Below, in pieces: positions 45,365 to 55,115 of a stretch of DNA of 64,000 bases; within the stretch, counting starts at the first letter, position 1, and the number at the start of each line of letters is the position of its first letter. The position numbers were made by a program, and so were the translations under genes. The notes beneath the pieces were generated by a model. That model was given only the letters and a program-made list of their open reading frames with translations. It made no database searches and was not told the DNA's origin. Source of the DNA: Pseudoalteromonas sp. XMcav2-N (GTDB lineage: Bacteria > Pseudomonadota > Gammaproteobacteria > Enterobacterales > Alteromonadaceae); contig NZ_JAMXSF010000007.1 of NCBI RefSeq assembly GCF_024124545.1, positions 1 through 64,000 of the forward strand, written 5' to 3'.

Positions 45365-47458
45365 ATGGAATTTTTAAATAACCTTGGACCTGTTTTGACT
45401 ATCGCTGGTTTGGTCATCACCGTTGTTTTTGCAGTCATTATGTTAATTGGTAAATTCTATCGAAAGGTGGAACAAGGCCATGCCCTGATCATCAATAAAA
45501 TGAAGAATGAGCCAGATGTTACAACTACAGGTGGCATTGTTTATCCGGTGGTCCACAAGATGGAAGTGATGGACATTTCGACCAAGCGCATGGTACTGGA
45601 GCGTCGCGATAGCAGTGGCTTGATCTGTAAAGACAATATTCGCGCCGACATTGCCATTACTTTTTATATCCGCGTGAACGAAAATAAAGAAGACATATTG
45701 CGGGTAGCAAAACAGGTAGGGTGTGCTCGCGCGTCTGAGCCGGAAACACTGCAAGAACTGTTTGAAGCCAAGTTCTCTGAAGCACTGAAAACCGTGGGTA
45801 AGCAGATGAACTTTGAAGAGCTGTTCACGCACCGCAATGAGTTCCGCGACAGTATCAAAGAAGTGATTGGTCAGGACCTGTCGGGCTATACATTAGAAGA
45901 TGTGGCCATTGATTATCTGGAACAAACCTCAATCCATAAACTGGATGCGAGCAATATTCTCGATGCGGAAGGTATTCGTCGTATCACTGAAAAAACCGCA
46001 GCGCAAAACGTTGAAACCAACCAGTTAAAGTGTGACGAGCAGGCGCAAATAGAGATCCAGAATCAGGCGGCACTGGAAAAAACGCTGGAAATTGAGCGTC
46101 AGAAAGAAGATGCCAAAGCGAAGCAAAAGCGTGAGATTGAAACCGTTCAGGCACGCGAAGAAGCAGAAGCTGAGCGCGTCAAGCAAGAAGAGCGCCTGAA
46201 GTCTGAAGAAGCGCGCCTTAAAGCCGATGAAGCAATCCAGATTGCAGAGCAGAACAGGCAGCGTGAAGTCGATATTGCTGAGCAAAATCGTCTGCGTGTG
46301 CTGGCCATTGAAGAAGAAAAAGTCGCCCGTTCGCGTGAAATTGAAGTCATTGAGCGTGAAAAAGAAACCGAGATCCTGCGCATTAACAAAGAAAAAGCGC
46401 TGGAAGTGGAGCGTAAAGAGATTGCTGACGTGCAACGTGACCGTGTTGCGGTTGAGAAAACCGTAGCCCAAGAGCAAGAGCGCATTAAAGACGTGCAGAC
46501 ACTGGCTGCTGCCGAGCGTGACAAGCAAGCCATTGTGATCCGTGCCCAGGCTGAAGCAGAAGAAGCTTTGGTGAAAGACATTGAAGCGGCAAAAGCACAA
46601 GAGCAGGCGGCTGATTTTAAAGCCCGTGAAATGGAAAAAATGGCTGAAGCTGAGCTGCGTATCGCTAACCAGCAGGCAGAGTCGAAGAAAATTCTCGCAG
46701 AAGCAACGCAGGTTGAAGCGGCTGCTTCAGGTCTGGCGGAAGCCGATGTGATCAAGGCTAAAGCACAAGCCAATGCATTGCAGGGTGAAACAGACGCCAA
46801 AGTACTACAGCAGAAGATGGAAGCAGAAGCGCACGGTAAGCGCGATATTGGCCTGGCAGATGCCGAAGTACAAACTGCCATGGCAGATGCGATGGAGAAA
46901 CAGGGTGAAGCGGAAGCGATTAACCTTGAGCGCAGAATGTCAGCCGAAGCCAAAGGTCTGGAAGAGAAACTACAGGCTCTGAACGCCATGGATAAAGACG
47001 CCCGTGACTACGAAGGCTTTACGCTGCAACTGAACCAGCAAAAAGAGTTGACGCTGGCACAGCTGGAAGCGAACAAAGACATTGCAGCTCACCAGGCACA
47101 AGTGCTGGCTAAGGCACTGAGCGATGCAGACATCAACTTTATGGGGGGTGACGGTCAGTTCTTCAATCAGTTTATGAACGCCATTACTCTGGGTAAATCT
47201 ATCGATGGTTTGGTTAACGAAAGCCAGACAATGCAGACCGTGTTTAAAGACCACCTTAACGGTGAGCGGAATCTGATGGATGACCTCAAAGGCGTGCTGG
47301 CAGGTGCCAATGCTTCGTCTGAGACCCTGAAGAACATCAATATGAGTAAGTTTTTCCAGCAACTGAGCAACACATCAGATGCCGAAAAACAGCAATTGCT
47401 TAGCCTGCTTGGCAATTCACTGAACGGTAATTCAGCTAAAAACACTACACAGGAATAA
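45365..47458 (+). CDS. Flotillin-like SPFH-domain protein (YqiK type)
   Basis: The 697-residue protein has one N-terminal membrane helix (about 10-31), an SPFH/Band 7 domain (about 33-200, with VYPVVHKMEVMDISTKRMVLERRD) and a very long Glu/Ala/Lys-rich coiled coil (about 210-590). A Gly-containing tail (GGDGQFFNQFMNAITLGKSI) follows. Flotillins form membrane microdomains that organise other complexes. It is longer than E. coli YqiK (about 550 residues), with the extra length in the coiled coil. An 89-base gap leads to the AAA+ giant gene. Confidence 0.93.
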   Translation: MEFLNNLGPVLTIAGLVITVVFAVIMLIGKFYRKVEQGHALIINKMKNEPDVTTTGGIVYPVVHKMEVMDISTKRMVLERRDSSGLICKDNIRADIAITFYIRVNENKEDILRVAKQVGCARASEPETLQELFEAKFSEALKTVGKQMNFEELFTHRNEFRDSIKEVIGQDLSGYTLEDVAIDYLEQTSIHKLDASNILDAEGIRRITEKTAAQNVETNQLKCDEQAQIEIQNQAALEKTLEIERQKEDAKAKQKREIETVQAREEAEAERVKQEERLKSEEARLKADEAIQIAEQNRQREVDIAEQNRLRVLAIEEEKVARSREIEVIEREKETEILRINKEKALEVERKEIADVQRDRVAVEKTVAQEQERIKDVQTLAAAERDKQAIVIRAQAEAEEALVKDIEAAKAQEQAADFKAREMEKMAEAELRIANQQAESKKILAEATQVEAAASGLAEADVIKAKAQANALQGETDAKVLQQKMEAEAHGKRDIGLADAEVQTAMADAMEKQGEAEAINLERRMSAEAKGLEEKLQALNAMDKDARDYEGFTLQLNQQKELTLAQLEANKDIAAHQAQVLAKALSDADINFMGGDGQFFNQFMNAITLGKSIDGLVNESQTMQTVFKDHLNGERNLMDDLKGVLAGANASSETLKNINMSKFFQQLSNTSDAEKQQLLSLLGNSLNGNSAKNTTQE

Positions 47459-47547
47459 ACCCTGCAACGGGGCGCTGCCCCAATGTTTTTTAAGGTGCGC
47501 GATAACGAACCGGTATTGCGCACCGGATATGATTACAGGAAAGTGAT

Positions 47548-50500
47548 ATGACGGAACCAACAAGCCAGGACACTGCATCACACAGCGCGCTGGAGCAGGG
47601 CTCCTATCAACTGATAAAGCGCCGTCTGAGTAACTTCGGTAGTGAGCTACGCACTCAGGTGGATGACCTCAATAGCCAGCGTGTTGATGCGTTTGGCAGC
47701 ACTGAGCTGAAAGTACAGGGCCGTGCCCGGGTTCGCACTGAGCACAATTGTATTCCCAGAGACATAGTACTGATTGGCGACAAACTGATCTTTGCATACA
47801 ACGTCTTTATGGGCCTCAAGCAAAGCACCCACGTCAGTGATGTATTCAGTGTGCAAAAGCTGGTGCAGCAGGATGACCACTATGAGGTTGAACCTTACCC
47901 TTCAGAGACCAAGTTTCTGACCGACGCCCGCTTTTTGCGAGACTTTGAAGAGCTTTATACCTATTACAAAGAAACCCGTTTGCAGCACCTGTTTGTACAG
48001 GGCGGCAAGCTGTTTGCGCTGTTCCAGATTGGTGACAGGCTGAGCGATGTCAGGGTATTCCGTTGGCAAATTGCCACGGACAATACGCTCGACTATATCG
48101 ACAACCGTGGTGAACGAGACATCTCAGCGCACAGCGGTTTTGATTTTGAATGGATTAAGACCGACCGTGCCCAGCATGAGGAAGGCCGACACCCGCACAT
48201 TAATGTGCTCGACAAAGTGTTTGTCGAAACCGTTGGTGGCGACCTGACTATCAAAATAGAGAACAATACGGAAACTGGCGAAGGTATTTATAGCGAGCCG
48301 GTAGAAGACAGCAATCAGTCATTGGCAGACTGTGAGTTGTATTATGCTCAGGTGGGGGAGTTGATCCTGCTCAGAGTATTACCCTATCGCGAAAAGCAGT
48401 GGCGTTACTTTATCTATAATTGCCGCAGTCAACAGGTAGTGAGACAGGATGCCATCGGTCAGGCGTGTGTCCAGTTGCCTGAAGACCACGGTATCATTTT
48501 CCCGGGTGGATACTATTTGCAATCCGGACAGACGCGCTATTTTGAAGATAAAATAGAGGACTTGGAGTTTCATCGTCAGCTGAAATCGCCTAATGGTGAA
48601 GACGTGCTGTACGTTTTTTATGAGCCTACCGAAGGTCGCTATGCGCTGTTTGCTTACAACATCATCGAAAAGAATCTGCAAAACCCCATTTATTGTCATG
48701 GCTATGGCATTTATGAAGACGGCTTAACGCTGACGTTTAAAGCGGAGCAGGAAGAAGCTGAGCGGGTTCATCCCATCCAGATCTGGCAAAGCCCATTTTG
48801 TTCGGCAGAGTTTGCCGCCAATGCGCCGGCACCCACAAGCGGCCTTGGCCGTATAGGCAACCCGGATCTGGTCAGAGCTATCTCTGATTTATACAGCGTC
48901 TGTAAGGCCATCAGTGAACAAAACCCCAGTGTCTTTCATTACGAGGACCTGATCTCTCATACCCGTGGAATACTTGACCGTTACCACTGGCTGGCAGAAG
49001 CGGATTTCAGCACCATTAATTCGCAGCTGCATGACATCTTTGAAACCTCAGAACAGGTGCTGGACGAGTTTGAAAAAGTCAGCCAGATCCAGCAAAGTGC
49101 CCGACAAGCCGAAGCGGATATTGAACAGGAAAGCCATCAGGTACTGCGTGAGGTACGCCCTGACAGCTTTAAACTGGCCAGCGAGTTTGTGGCCAGTCTG
49201 GATGCGCTGAAACTGCTCAAAGGGAAAGTGATCAGTCTGGAGGAAGTGAAATACATTAATCTGGATGTACTCAGTACCATTCAAGCCAATATTGATGAGC
49301 AGACTCGCATACTCAGCCATGCCACGGCGATTTTCCTGCAGCAGGATAAAGCTCTTGCGCCTTATCATGAGCAGTTGCAGGAGATTAATGAGAAAAGTGA
49401 GCAAAGCGACAGTGTCACTGAGCTCAAAGGGTACCTTGGCTCACTGGAAACGCTGGGCGGTGAGCTGGATCTGCTCAACCACACTATGCTGGACCTGGAG
49501 ATTGAAGACAGCCGGGTAAGAACACAAATTCTTGAAGACGTGAGCGGCGTCTATGCGCTGGTTAACCGTGCTAAAGCGGCCGTTGAGATCCGCCGTAAAA
49601 GCCTCGGGAGTGTTGAGGCCAAGGCCGAATTTGCCGCGCGCTTTAAGCTGTTCAGTCAGAGCATCACCAGCGCCCTGAGCGCCGCTAAAACGCCTGAACA
49701 ATGTGACGAGCAGCTATCTCGATTGCTGATCCAACTTGAGGAGCTGGAGTCCCAGTTCAGCGAATATGATGAGTTTCTGGGTGAGATCCTGGCAAAACGG
49801 GATGATGTTTACGAAAGCTTTGAAGCGCATAAACAGCAGCTGATTGACGAACGCCAACGTCGGGCACTGAATCTGGCTACCGCAGCCGAGCGGATTTTGC
49901 AGGGGGTAAGCCGGCGCACCCAAAGCTTTACTGAGCTGGACCAGATAAACAGTTATTTTGCCTCTGATCCTATGATCAGTAAATTACGCAGTCTGACTCA
50001 GGAGCTAAAAGAGCTTGGCGACGAGGTTAAAGCTGATGACATTGCCGCTAAGCTTAAAGCCAGTAAAGATCAGGGGATCCGCTCGCTCAGAGATAAACAG
50101 GATATCTATAGCGATGGTGGCAAAACCGTCAAAATCGGCAAGCATGGCTTTAGTGTTAATAAACAGGTGCTGGACCTGACGTTGTTGCCTCGCGATGACG
50201 AGTTAATGCTGCACTTGACCGGTACCGAGTACTTCGATGTTATTCCCGATCAGCAAGCCCGTTCACAGTTGGCACAGGCCGCGGATTACTGGGCGCAAAC
50301 CTTGCCTTCCGAAAGTGCAGAGATTTATCGCGGTGAGTTTTTGGCTGCGCAGATCCTGCGTGCGGCGCAACGAGGTGAGTCTGGCTTGTCGATGGAACAG
50401 CTCCAGCGTGCACAGCAAGAAGACTCGTTACTGACTTTAGTGCAAGCGTTTGCTGAGCCCAGATATCAGGAAGGCTATGAAAAAGGCATTCATGACTTTG

Positions 50501-53331
50501 ATGCAACCCGGATCCTGAGTGCGTTGCTGAAACAGAAAAGCGAGCTGGGGTTGCTGATCTATCCCGCCAGCTGCCGGGTGATGGCGCAGCTGTTTGTCTC
50601 TGCGTTAGAGCGTGAGAAATTACAACCGTTGCAGCAACAAGCCACTCAGGCGCAATTGATGGCCACGACGCTGAACGATCCGCGCTTTAACCAGTTACTG
50701 ATTGGTGAGCTAAGTGAGCAGATGAGTGATTTTGCAGCGCAGCTGGGTGATTACACTAAGAGTCTGGCACAGTATTCTGCGCAGTTGAGCGCTGAATATC
50801 TCATTCAGGTGTTGGCAGGCCGTAACGGCCTGCCGCAGTTTGAAGTGCAGGCAGAGGCACGTAAACTGGCTGAGCAGTTCCAGAGTATGGCTAAAGCCAA
50901 AGGCTTCTGGCAGACGCTGCAAGAGACCTTTGCTGAGTTAACCAGCTTGTCAGAGAAGTGCCGCCTGGCTTCCGGCTGGCTGAACGCTTATGGCGAGCAA
51001 CACAATGCGGACCTCGATTGTCAGATTGAAGCGGCGAGCTACCTGTTGCTGGTGGAGCACCAGGCACTTAGTTATCAGGTGCAGGATGTTCAGACGCAGA
51101 CGCACGTATCCGGTTTGATGGGGCAACACCTGCGTATTGAAGAGCAGACTCTGGCGCTTGATTATGCTGAATTTTTGGCCCGTACCAGTGCTTACATTGA
51201 GCAGGCTTTACCAGCTTATCAGCGCTATCAGCAGTTAAAAGCGGATGTGCTGCAGGCGCAAAAAGCGCGCCTGCAACTGGAAGAGTTTAAGCCCAGACCG
51301 CTGAGCTCATTTGTGCGTAACCAGCTCATTGATAAGGTCTATTTTCCGATCATTGGCGATAACCTGGCCAAGCAAATCGGTGCCTCAGGCAGTGCTAAGC
51401 GTACCGACTTAATGGGCATGTTGTTGCTGATCTCGCCGCCGGGATACGGTAAAACCACTTTGATTGAATATGTGGCAAACCGTCTGGGGCTGACCTTTGT
51501 TAAGGTGAACTGCCCGTCTATTGGTCATGATCAGGTCTCTTTAGATCCGTCACAGGCGATCAATGCGACAGCCGCCAAAGAGATAGATAAGATCAACCAG
51601 AGCTTCGAAATGGGCAACAACGTAATGCTCTATCTGGATGACATTCAGCATACCAACCCGGAGTTTTTACAGAAGTTTATTTCGCTGTGTGACGGCTCAA
51701 GGCGCATTGACGGGGTATGGAATGGAAAGAGTAAAACCTACGATCTGCGTGGTAAAAAGTTTGCGGTGGTGATGGCGGGTAACCCGTATACCGAATCGGG
51801 TGAAAGCTTTAAGATCCCGGACATGCTGGCGAACCGGGCTGACATTTACAATCTGGGCGATACACTGGCCGGGTGTGAGCAAGAGTTTGCCATGAGCTTT
51901 TTGGAGAACGCACTCACTTCCAATGCCGTGTTGGCGCCACTGGCAAACCGCAATATGGCTGATTTGTACAAGCTGGTGCGCATTGCACAAGGGGAAGACA
52001 TATCTCTGAACGAGCTGGAATATGGTTACTCTCAGGCCCAGGCGAATGAAATTACAGCGGTACTTCAGAAGCTGCTGGTCATTCGCGAAACCGTGCTTAA
52101 AGTAAACGCCCAATATATTGCCTCGGCTGCGCAGGACGATAATTATCGTACTGAGCCACCATTTAAGTTGCAGGGCAGTTACCGCAACATGAACAAAATG
52201 GCCGAAAAGGTAGTCGCCGCCATGAATCAGGAAGAACTGGAAAACCTGATCCAGGATCACTACCGGGGTGAAGCGCAAACACTGAGTAAGGGCAGTGAAG
52301 AAAACCTGCTTAAACTGGGAGAATTGCGCAATACCCTGACAGCACAGGAAAATGAGCGCTGGGCTCAGATCAAGGCGGACTATGCGCGCCTTAATCGGGC
52401 TAATGACGCGGGAAGTCCGGCATTGCTGGCGGTTGAGCAGTTAGCCGAAGTGAGCGGTGCGTTGTCACAGATAGCCTCTCGTCTGGATAAATCACAGTTA
52501 AGTCACAATTACAGTGAGCAGTTTGAAGGATTGCGAGCCATTCTTGGTGAACAGGGCGTGACCGCACAGCTGCAACAACTGTCCCGACAGGCTGAGCAGC
52601 CAGCGATCCTGAAGGCGTTGGAGCAACTTACTGAACAGCACAAGGCGCAAAACCAGCAACTACCGCACTGGCTGGAGACCATCACTGAGACAATAAACTC
52701 GGCGGCGCAGAACAGTGGCAGTGCCACTCGTCAGGGGCAGGCTGAGCTCAAAGAAGTACTCGAAGTGCTGGTGGCTTATCAACAGTCAGGGCAAAGTGAG
52801 CTGGTGCAGACACTGAGCGAGACGGTTGGTCAGGCGTTGGCTCAAAGCGATAAGCTTGCTGCCAGCAATCAGGCAACGCTGCTCTCAGCGCTGGACTCAG
52901 TGCTCAGGCAGCAGCAAACCAACATGTCGGCTCAGGCTCAGGATGTATCGAATGCACTGGCGCAGTCCGTTGCAGGGTTAGCACATCATCAGAGCGCGCT
53001 GGATAACGTGTTGGCGTCACTGAGCAGTCAGCAACAATCTGAACAGATGAAACAAAGTGATGCCCAGCAGGTACTTATCGCCGACTTAACGGCGCAGCTG
53101 GCACGCATTCAGTCGGCTAATGTACAGGTAGACAACTACAGTGATGATGCCAGCGCCCAGGCGTTAGCAGCGGTCACTGAGTTACTGAGCCAAATGCATC
53201 AGGCGTCACAGCAGGGTAATGATGCGGGGTTGCGGGCGCAACTCACAGAGATCCTTGATAAGCTTGATAATTTGCAGCTGGCGCCTGCTGACAGTAATGA
53301 ACCAAGAGGAGAAAATCCTTATATGTTATAA
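47548..53331 (+). CDS. Giant DUF3686/AAA+ ATPase (annotated elsewhere as DNA repair ATPase)
   Basis: A 1927-residue cytoplasmic protein. The N-terminal 450 residues match the DUF3686 pattern (NFGSELRTQVDDLNSQR, GSTELKVQGRARVRTEHN, QRDIVLIGDKL-like region). Residues about 480-900 are coiled coil. An AAA+ core lies at about 1285-1450: Walker A PPGYGKTT near 1300, Walker B MLYLDDIQ near 1360, sensor-1 VVMAGNPY near 1410. The last 350 residues are Gln/Ala/Ser-rich coiled coil. Relatives occur beside flotillin genes, as here. The name DNA repair ATPase rests on weak similarity, and no DNA-binding domain is visible. It may act as a remodelling motor recruited to flotillin domains. Confidence 0.88.
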   Translation: MTEPTSQDTASHSALEQGSYQLIKRRLSNFGSELRTQVDDLNSQRVDAFGSTELKVQGRARVRTEHNCIPRDIVLIGDKLIFAYNVFMGLKQSTHVSDVFSVQKLVQQDDHYEVEPYPSETKFLTDARFLRDFEELYTYYKETRLQHLFVQGGKLFALFQIGDRLSDVRVFRWQIATDNTLDYIDNRGERDISAHSGFDFEWIKTDRAQHEEGRHPHINVLDKVFVETVGGDLTIKIENNTETGEGIYSEPVEDSNQSLADCELYYAQVGELILLRVLPYREKQWRYFIYNCRSQQVVRQDAIGQACVQLPEDHGIIFPGGYYLQSGQTRYFEDKIEDLEFHRQLKSPNGEDVLYVFYEPTEGRYALFAYNIIEKNLQNPIYCHGYGIYEDGLTLTFKAEQEEAERVHPIQIWQSPFCSAEFAANAPAPTSGLGRIGNPDLVRAISDLYSVCKAISEQNPSVFHYEDLISHTRGILDRYHWLAEADFSTINSQLHDIFETSEQVLDEFEKVSQIQQSARQAEADIEQESHQVLREVRPDSFKLASEFVASLDALKLLKGKVISLEEVKYINLDVLSTIQANIDEQTRILSHATAIFLQQDKALAPYHEQLQEINEKSEQSDSVTELKGYLGSLETLGGELDLLNHTMLDLEIEDSRVRTQILEDVSGVYALVNRAKAAVEIRRKSLGSVEAKAEFAARFKLFSQSITSALSAAKTPEQCDEQLSRLLIQLEELESQFSEYDEFLGEILAKRDDVYESFEAHKQQLIDERQRRALNLATAAERILQGVSRRTQSFTELDQINSYFASDPMISKLRSLTQELKELGDEVKADDIAAKLKASKDQGIRSLRDKQDIYSDGGKTVKIGKHGFSVNKQVLDLTLLPRDDELMLHLTGTEYFDVIPDQQARSQLAQAADYWAQTLPSESAEIYRGEFLAAQILRAAQRGESGLSMEQLQRAQQEDSLLTLVQAFAEPRYQEGYEKGIHDFDATRILSALLKQKSELGLLIYPASCRVMAQLFVSALEREKLQPLQQQATQAQLMATTLNDPRFNQLLIGELSEQMSDFAAQLGDYTKSLAQYSAQLSAEYLIQVLAGRNGLPQFEVQAEARKLAEQFQSMAKAKGFWQTLQETFAELTSLSEKCRLASGWLNAYGEQHNADLDCQIEAASYLLLVEHQALSYQVQDVQTQTHVSGLMGQHLRIEEQTLALDYAEFLARTSAYIEQALPAYQRYQQLKADVLQAQKARLQLEEFKPRPLSSFVRNQLIDKVYFPIIGDNLAKQIGASGSAKRTDLMGMLLLISPPGYGKTTLIEYVANRLGLTFVKVNCPSIGHDQVSLDPSQAINATAAKEIDKINQSFEMGNNVMLYLDDIQHTNPEFLQKFISLCDGSRRIDGVWNGKSKTYDLRGKKFAVVMAGNPYTESGESFKIPDMLANRADIYNLGDTLAGCEQEFAMSFLENALTSNAVLAPLANRNMADLYKLVRIAQGEDISLNELEYGYSQAQANEITAVLQKLLVIRETVLKVNAQYIASAAQDDNYRTEPPFKLQGSYRNMNKMAEKVVAAMNQEELENLIQDHYRGEAQTLSKGSEENLLKLGELRNTLTAQENERWAQIKADYARLNRANDAGSPALLAVEQLAEVSGALSQIASRLDKSQLSHNYSEQFEGLRAILGEQGVTAQLQQLSRQAEQPAILKALEQLTEQHKAQNQQLPHWLETITETINSAAQNSGSATRQGQAELKEVLEVLVAYQQSGQSELVQTLSETVGQALAQSDKLAASNQATLLSALDSVLRQQQTNMSAQAQDVSNALAQSVAGLAHHQSALDNVLASLSSQQQSEQMKQSDAQQVLIADLTAQLARIQSANVQVDNYSDDASAQALAAVTELLSQMHQASQQGNDAGLRAQLTEILDKLDNLQLAPADSNEPRGENPYML

Positions 53332-53354
53332 GGCCGCACTGTGCGGCCTTATAA
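53326..53354. terminator. Shared terminator between AAA+ and YiaA/B genes
   Basis: TTATAAGGCCGCAC, centre T, GTGCGGCCTTATAA: 14-bp arms (about 12 bp once a real loop forms). It overlaps the stop of the AAA+ gene and lies 8 bases from the convergent stop. Confidence 0.75.
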
Positions 53355-53361
53355 TCTCAGC

Positions 53362-53808
53362 TTACTCCTCTCCTTCCGTGCTATTCGCGGATGGTTCGGG
53401 CGTATCGTGCACTAAGCTCTGACTATCCCGAACGTTCTTTTGAACGGCAATAGCGGCATACAGACTCATCAGATACGCGATACCATAAAAGCCCTTTTCA
53501 CTGAGCAGTAACTCGGCGCGCCACAGGGCAAATACCAGTAAGACGATGGCCAGCACGGTGGAGAGCAGGCTCAATAAATAATAGAGGTTTGAGGTCGGGA
53601 TTTGCTCCTGCCTGTCACGAATACACTTTTGCAGTGATACTGCGGAAAACAGGCCATAGAGCAGGGCAATCAGGTAATAGCCTTTTTCATTTAAGGCCAT
53701 TTGTGCGTTGAACAGGCCAATCAGGTAACAGGCAATACCAATCAGCAGGGCTGCTACAGAGGCCAGTCTAAATGCTTTACTCGGTGCATAGGGAGTGGTC
53801 GTTGTCAT
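53362..53808 (-). CDS. YiaA/YiaB-type membrane protein (two repeats)
   Basis: The 148-residue protein has four hydrophobic helices in two similar units: LNEKGYYLIALLYGLFSAVSLQKCIRDRQEQ and LSEKGFYGIAYLMSLYAAIAVQKNVRDSQS. The shared KG[YF]Y-x-I-A and QK-x-[IV]RD motifs are the YiaA/B two-helix signature. An acidic tail follows. It lies 11 bases after the DUF2145 gene, so the three minus-strand genes are one operon facing the flotillin operon. Confidence 0.85.
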   Translation of the reverse strand: MTTTTPYAPSKAFRLASVAALLIGIACYLIGLFNAQMALNEKGYYLIALLYGLFSAVSLQKCIRDRQEQIPTSNLYYLLSLLSTVLAIVLLVFALWRAELLLSEKGFYGIAYLMSLYAAIAVQKNVRDSQSLVHDTPEPSANSTEGEE

Positions 53809-53819
53809 ATTGCGTTCTC

Positions 53820-54632
53820 CTACAGCGGGTATTTCAATTCAACCGGGCCATCCGGTGTCAGCACGGTACTGTGGGCCAGCAACTGGTTGTTCTTTAGATA
53901 TCGGGCAATAGAGGTAAAAGTGGTGGTTTTCACCTTACCCTGGTGGTCACTACTGTCGATCCCATCGTTAAAGAACGAGCCCAGCGCCAGTTTAAAGCGG
54001 CTGACATTGAGTGTTTGCGGCTCAAAATAGGCCCGCGTATTCACTTTTAGCTGTGCCATGTCCGTGGTGTTATATAAAGCCGCGTTGATCACATTCAGTG
54101 TATGCTCGGTGCAATTTTGCTTCTGGTTATTAAATGGGTTGGCTACCACCGAGTAACGCGGATTATGGACCTTGGCAGGTACTCCCTGCGCAAACGCATC
54201 CAGCAATTTTTGTTGCAATGCCCGCGTGGGTATTGCAATGGCCGCTTTGAGGTCATGCACTGACCAGAAAAAGTCCGTTGGATAATCTACTATCAGCTGG
54301 CTGGTGCCGGGGTCGTCGTTCAACTGATATAAATTGTGAATGGCATAACCCTGCTTTTTCTCACCCTCTGTGGTCGTGAGTTCGGAGTAGACCGCCAGTG
54401 CAACATGAGTAAATTCAATGCCCTCAGGTAAGTCGCCCTCGGGACGACCGACCCGGCCGATAACAAATACGTGCGCGCCTTGTTGTGCGCTGTAGCGCTC
54501 AACCTGTTTGGCAAACTGAGCAATCTGGTTAGCTTCAAAGCGGGCTTCGCCACTGTTTTGGCTGCCTGCAAACGTATGTGTGCTGGCACATATTGTTGCG
54601 GCCACGCACAATCCTTGTATCCAGTTCATCAT
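53820..54632 (-). CDS. Exported DUF2145 protein
   Basis: A 270-residue protein with a signal peptide (1-22, ending HTFAG). Pattern: VFVIGRVGRPEGDLPEGIEFTHVALAVY, DYPTDFFW and NPFNNQKQNCTEHTLNVINAALYNT. The Cys in QNCTEH, the His in FTHVAL and an acidic residue could make an NlpC/P60-like (permuted papain) site, as suspected for DUF2145; not proven. Its stop codon shares a base with the start region of the small upstream gene. Confidence 0.8.
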   Translation of the reverse strand: MMNWIQGLCVAATICASTHTFAGSQNSGEARFEANQIAQFAKQVERYSAQQGAHVFVIGRVGRPEGDLPEGIEFTHVALAVYSELTTTEGEKKQGYAIHNLYQLNDDPGTSQLIVDYPTDFFWSVHDLKAAIAIPTRALQQKLLDAFAQGVPAKVHNPRYSVVANPFNNQKQNCTEHTLNVINAALYNTTDMAQLKVNTRAYFEPQTLNVSRFKLALGSFFNDGIDSSDHQGKVKTTTFTSIARYLKNNQLLAHSTVLTPDGPVELKYPL

Positions 54633-54982
54633 TACAGCTCCTCGTTAAGGGCTTGTGCCGGTGCAGGTCCTGCAATTAATACATCGTCACAAATAGGCAA
54701 AGGTTTTGGGCTGGCGGCGTCAGATAAGTCTGCTGCGGCCTTGGTACTGGCCATACCTACTGAAATTGCACTGAACCCGACTACTGCAACGGGGATAGAA
54801 ACTGCAATCATAGACACTTTTGCGCCTTCAACGGCGCTTTCACCAACGCTAAGTGCACTGTACTTACTGGCCTGACTGCCATGATGGCTGGCCTGTGATG
54901 CATGGCTGTCATTAGCCACTGCCTGCGTACAAACCATACCGAATAGTGCTGAACATAAAACTGAACGAAGTAAGTGAGTCAT
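54632..54982 (-). CDS. Small exported protein, partner of DUF2145
   Basis: From the ATG at 54980-54982, which has a good AGGAGGG site, the product has 116 residues. Signal peptide ends VANDS. A His/Ser/Ala-rich segment follows (SHASQASHHGSQASKYS), then a hydrophobic helix (about 60-85). I do not recognise a family. It is the first gene of the three-gene operon and shares one base with the DUF2145 gene. Confidence 0.65.
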   Translation of the reverse strand: MTHLLRSVLCSALFGMVCTQAVANDSHASQASHHGSQASKYSALSVGESAVEGAKVSMIAVSIPVAVVGFSAISVGMASTKAAADLSDAASPKPLPICDDVLIAGPAPAQALNEEL

Positions 54983-55076
54983 ATCTTTCCCTCCTGATAA
55001 GCAAACCATGTGGCTTGCGTTGACTTGCTTTCTAATTTACCGGAGGGATTGAATTTGTATACTCAAAATTAATATG

Positions 55077-55096
55077 TATAGTAATTAGAGACTATA
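55077..55096. promoter_or_regulatory. Inverted repeat in the XRE/operon divergent region
   Basis: TATAGT, 8 bases, ACTATA, between the small exported gene and the XRE regulator. Several further GTATA-like elements flank it. Candidate site for the adjacent regulator. Confidence 0.35.
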
Positions 55097-55115
55097 AGTA
55101 TAGGAATTTAATACT

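Noticed and set aside
46025-46989. Long minus-strand open frames inside the flotillin gene
   Set aside because: They are shadows of the low-complexity Glu/Ala/Lys-rich coiled coil; the translations are Ser/Arg/Phe-rich and without family match.
51697-52278. A 193-codon minus-strand frame inside the AAA+ gene
   Set aside because: It covers the AAA+ core in antisense and has no recognisable protein features.
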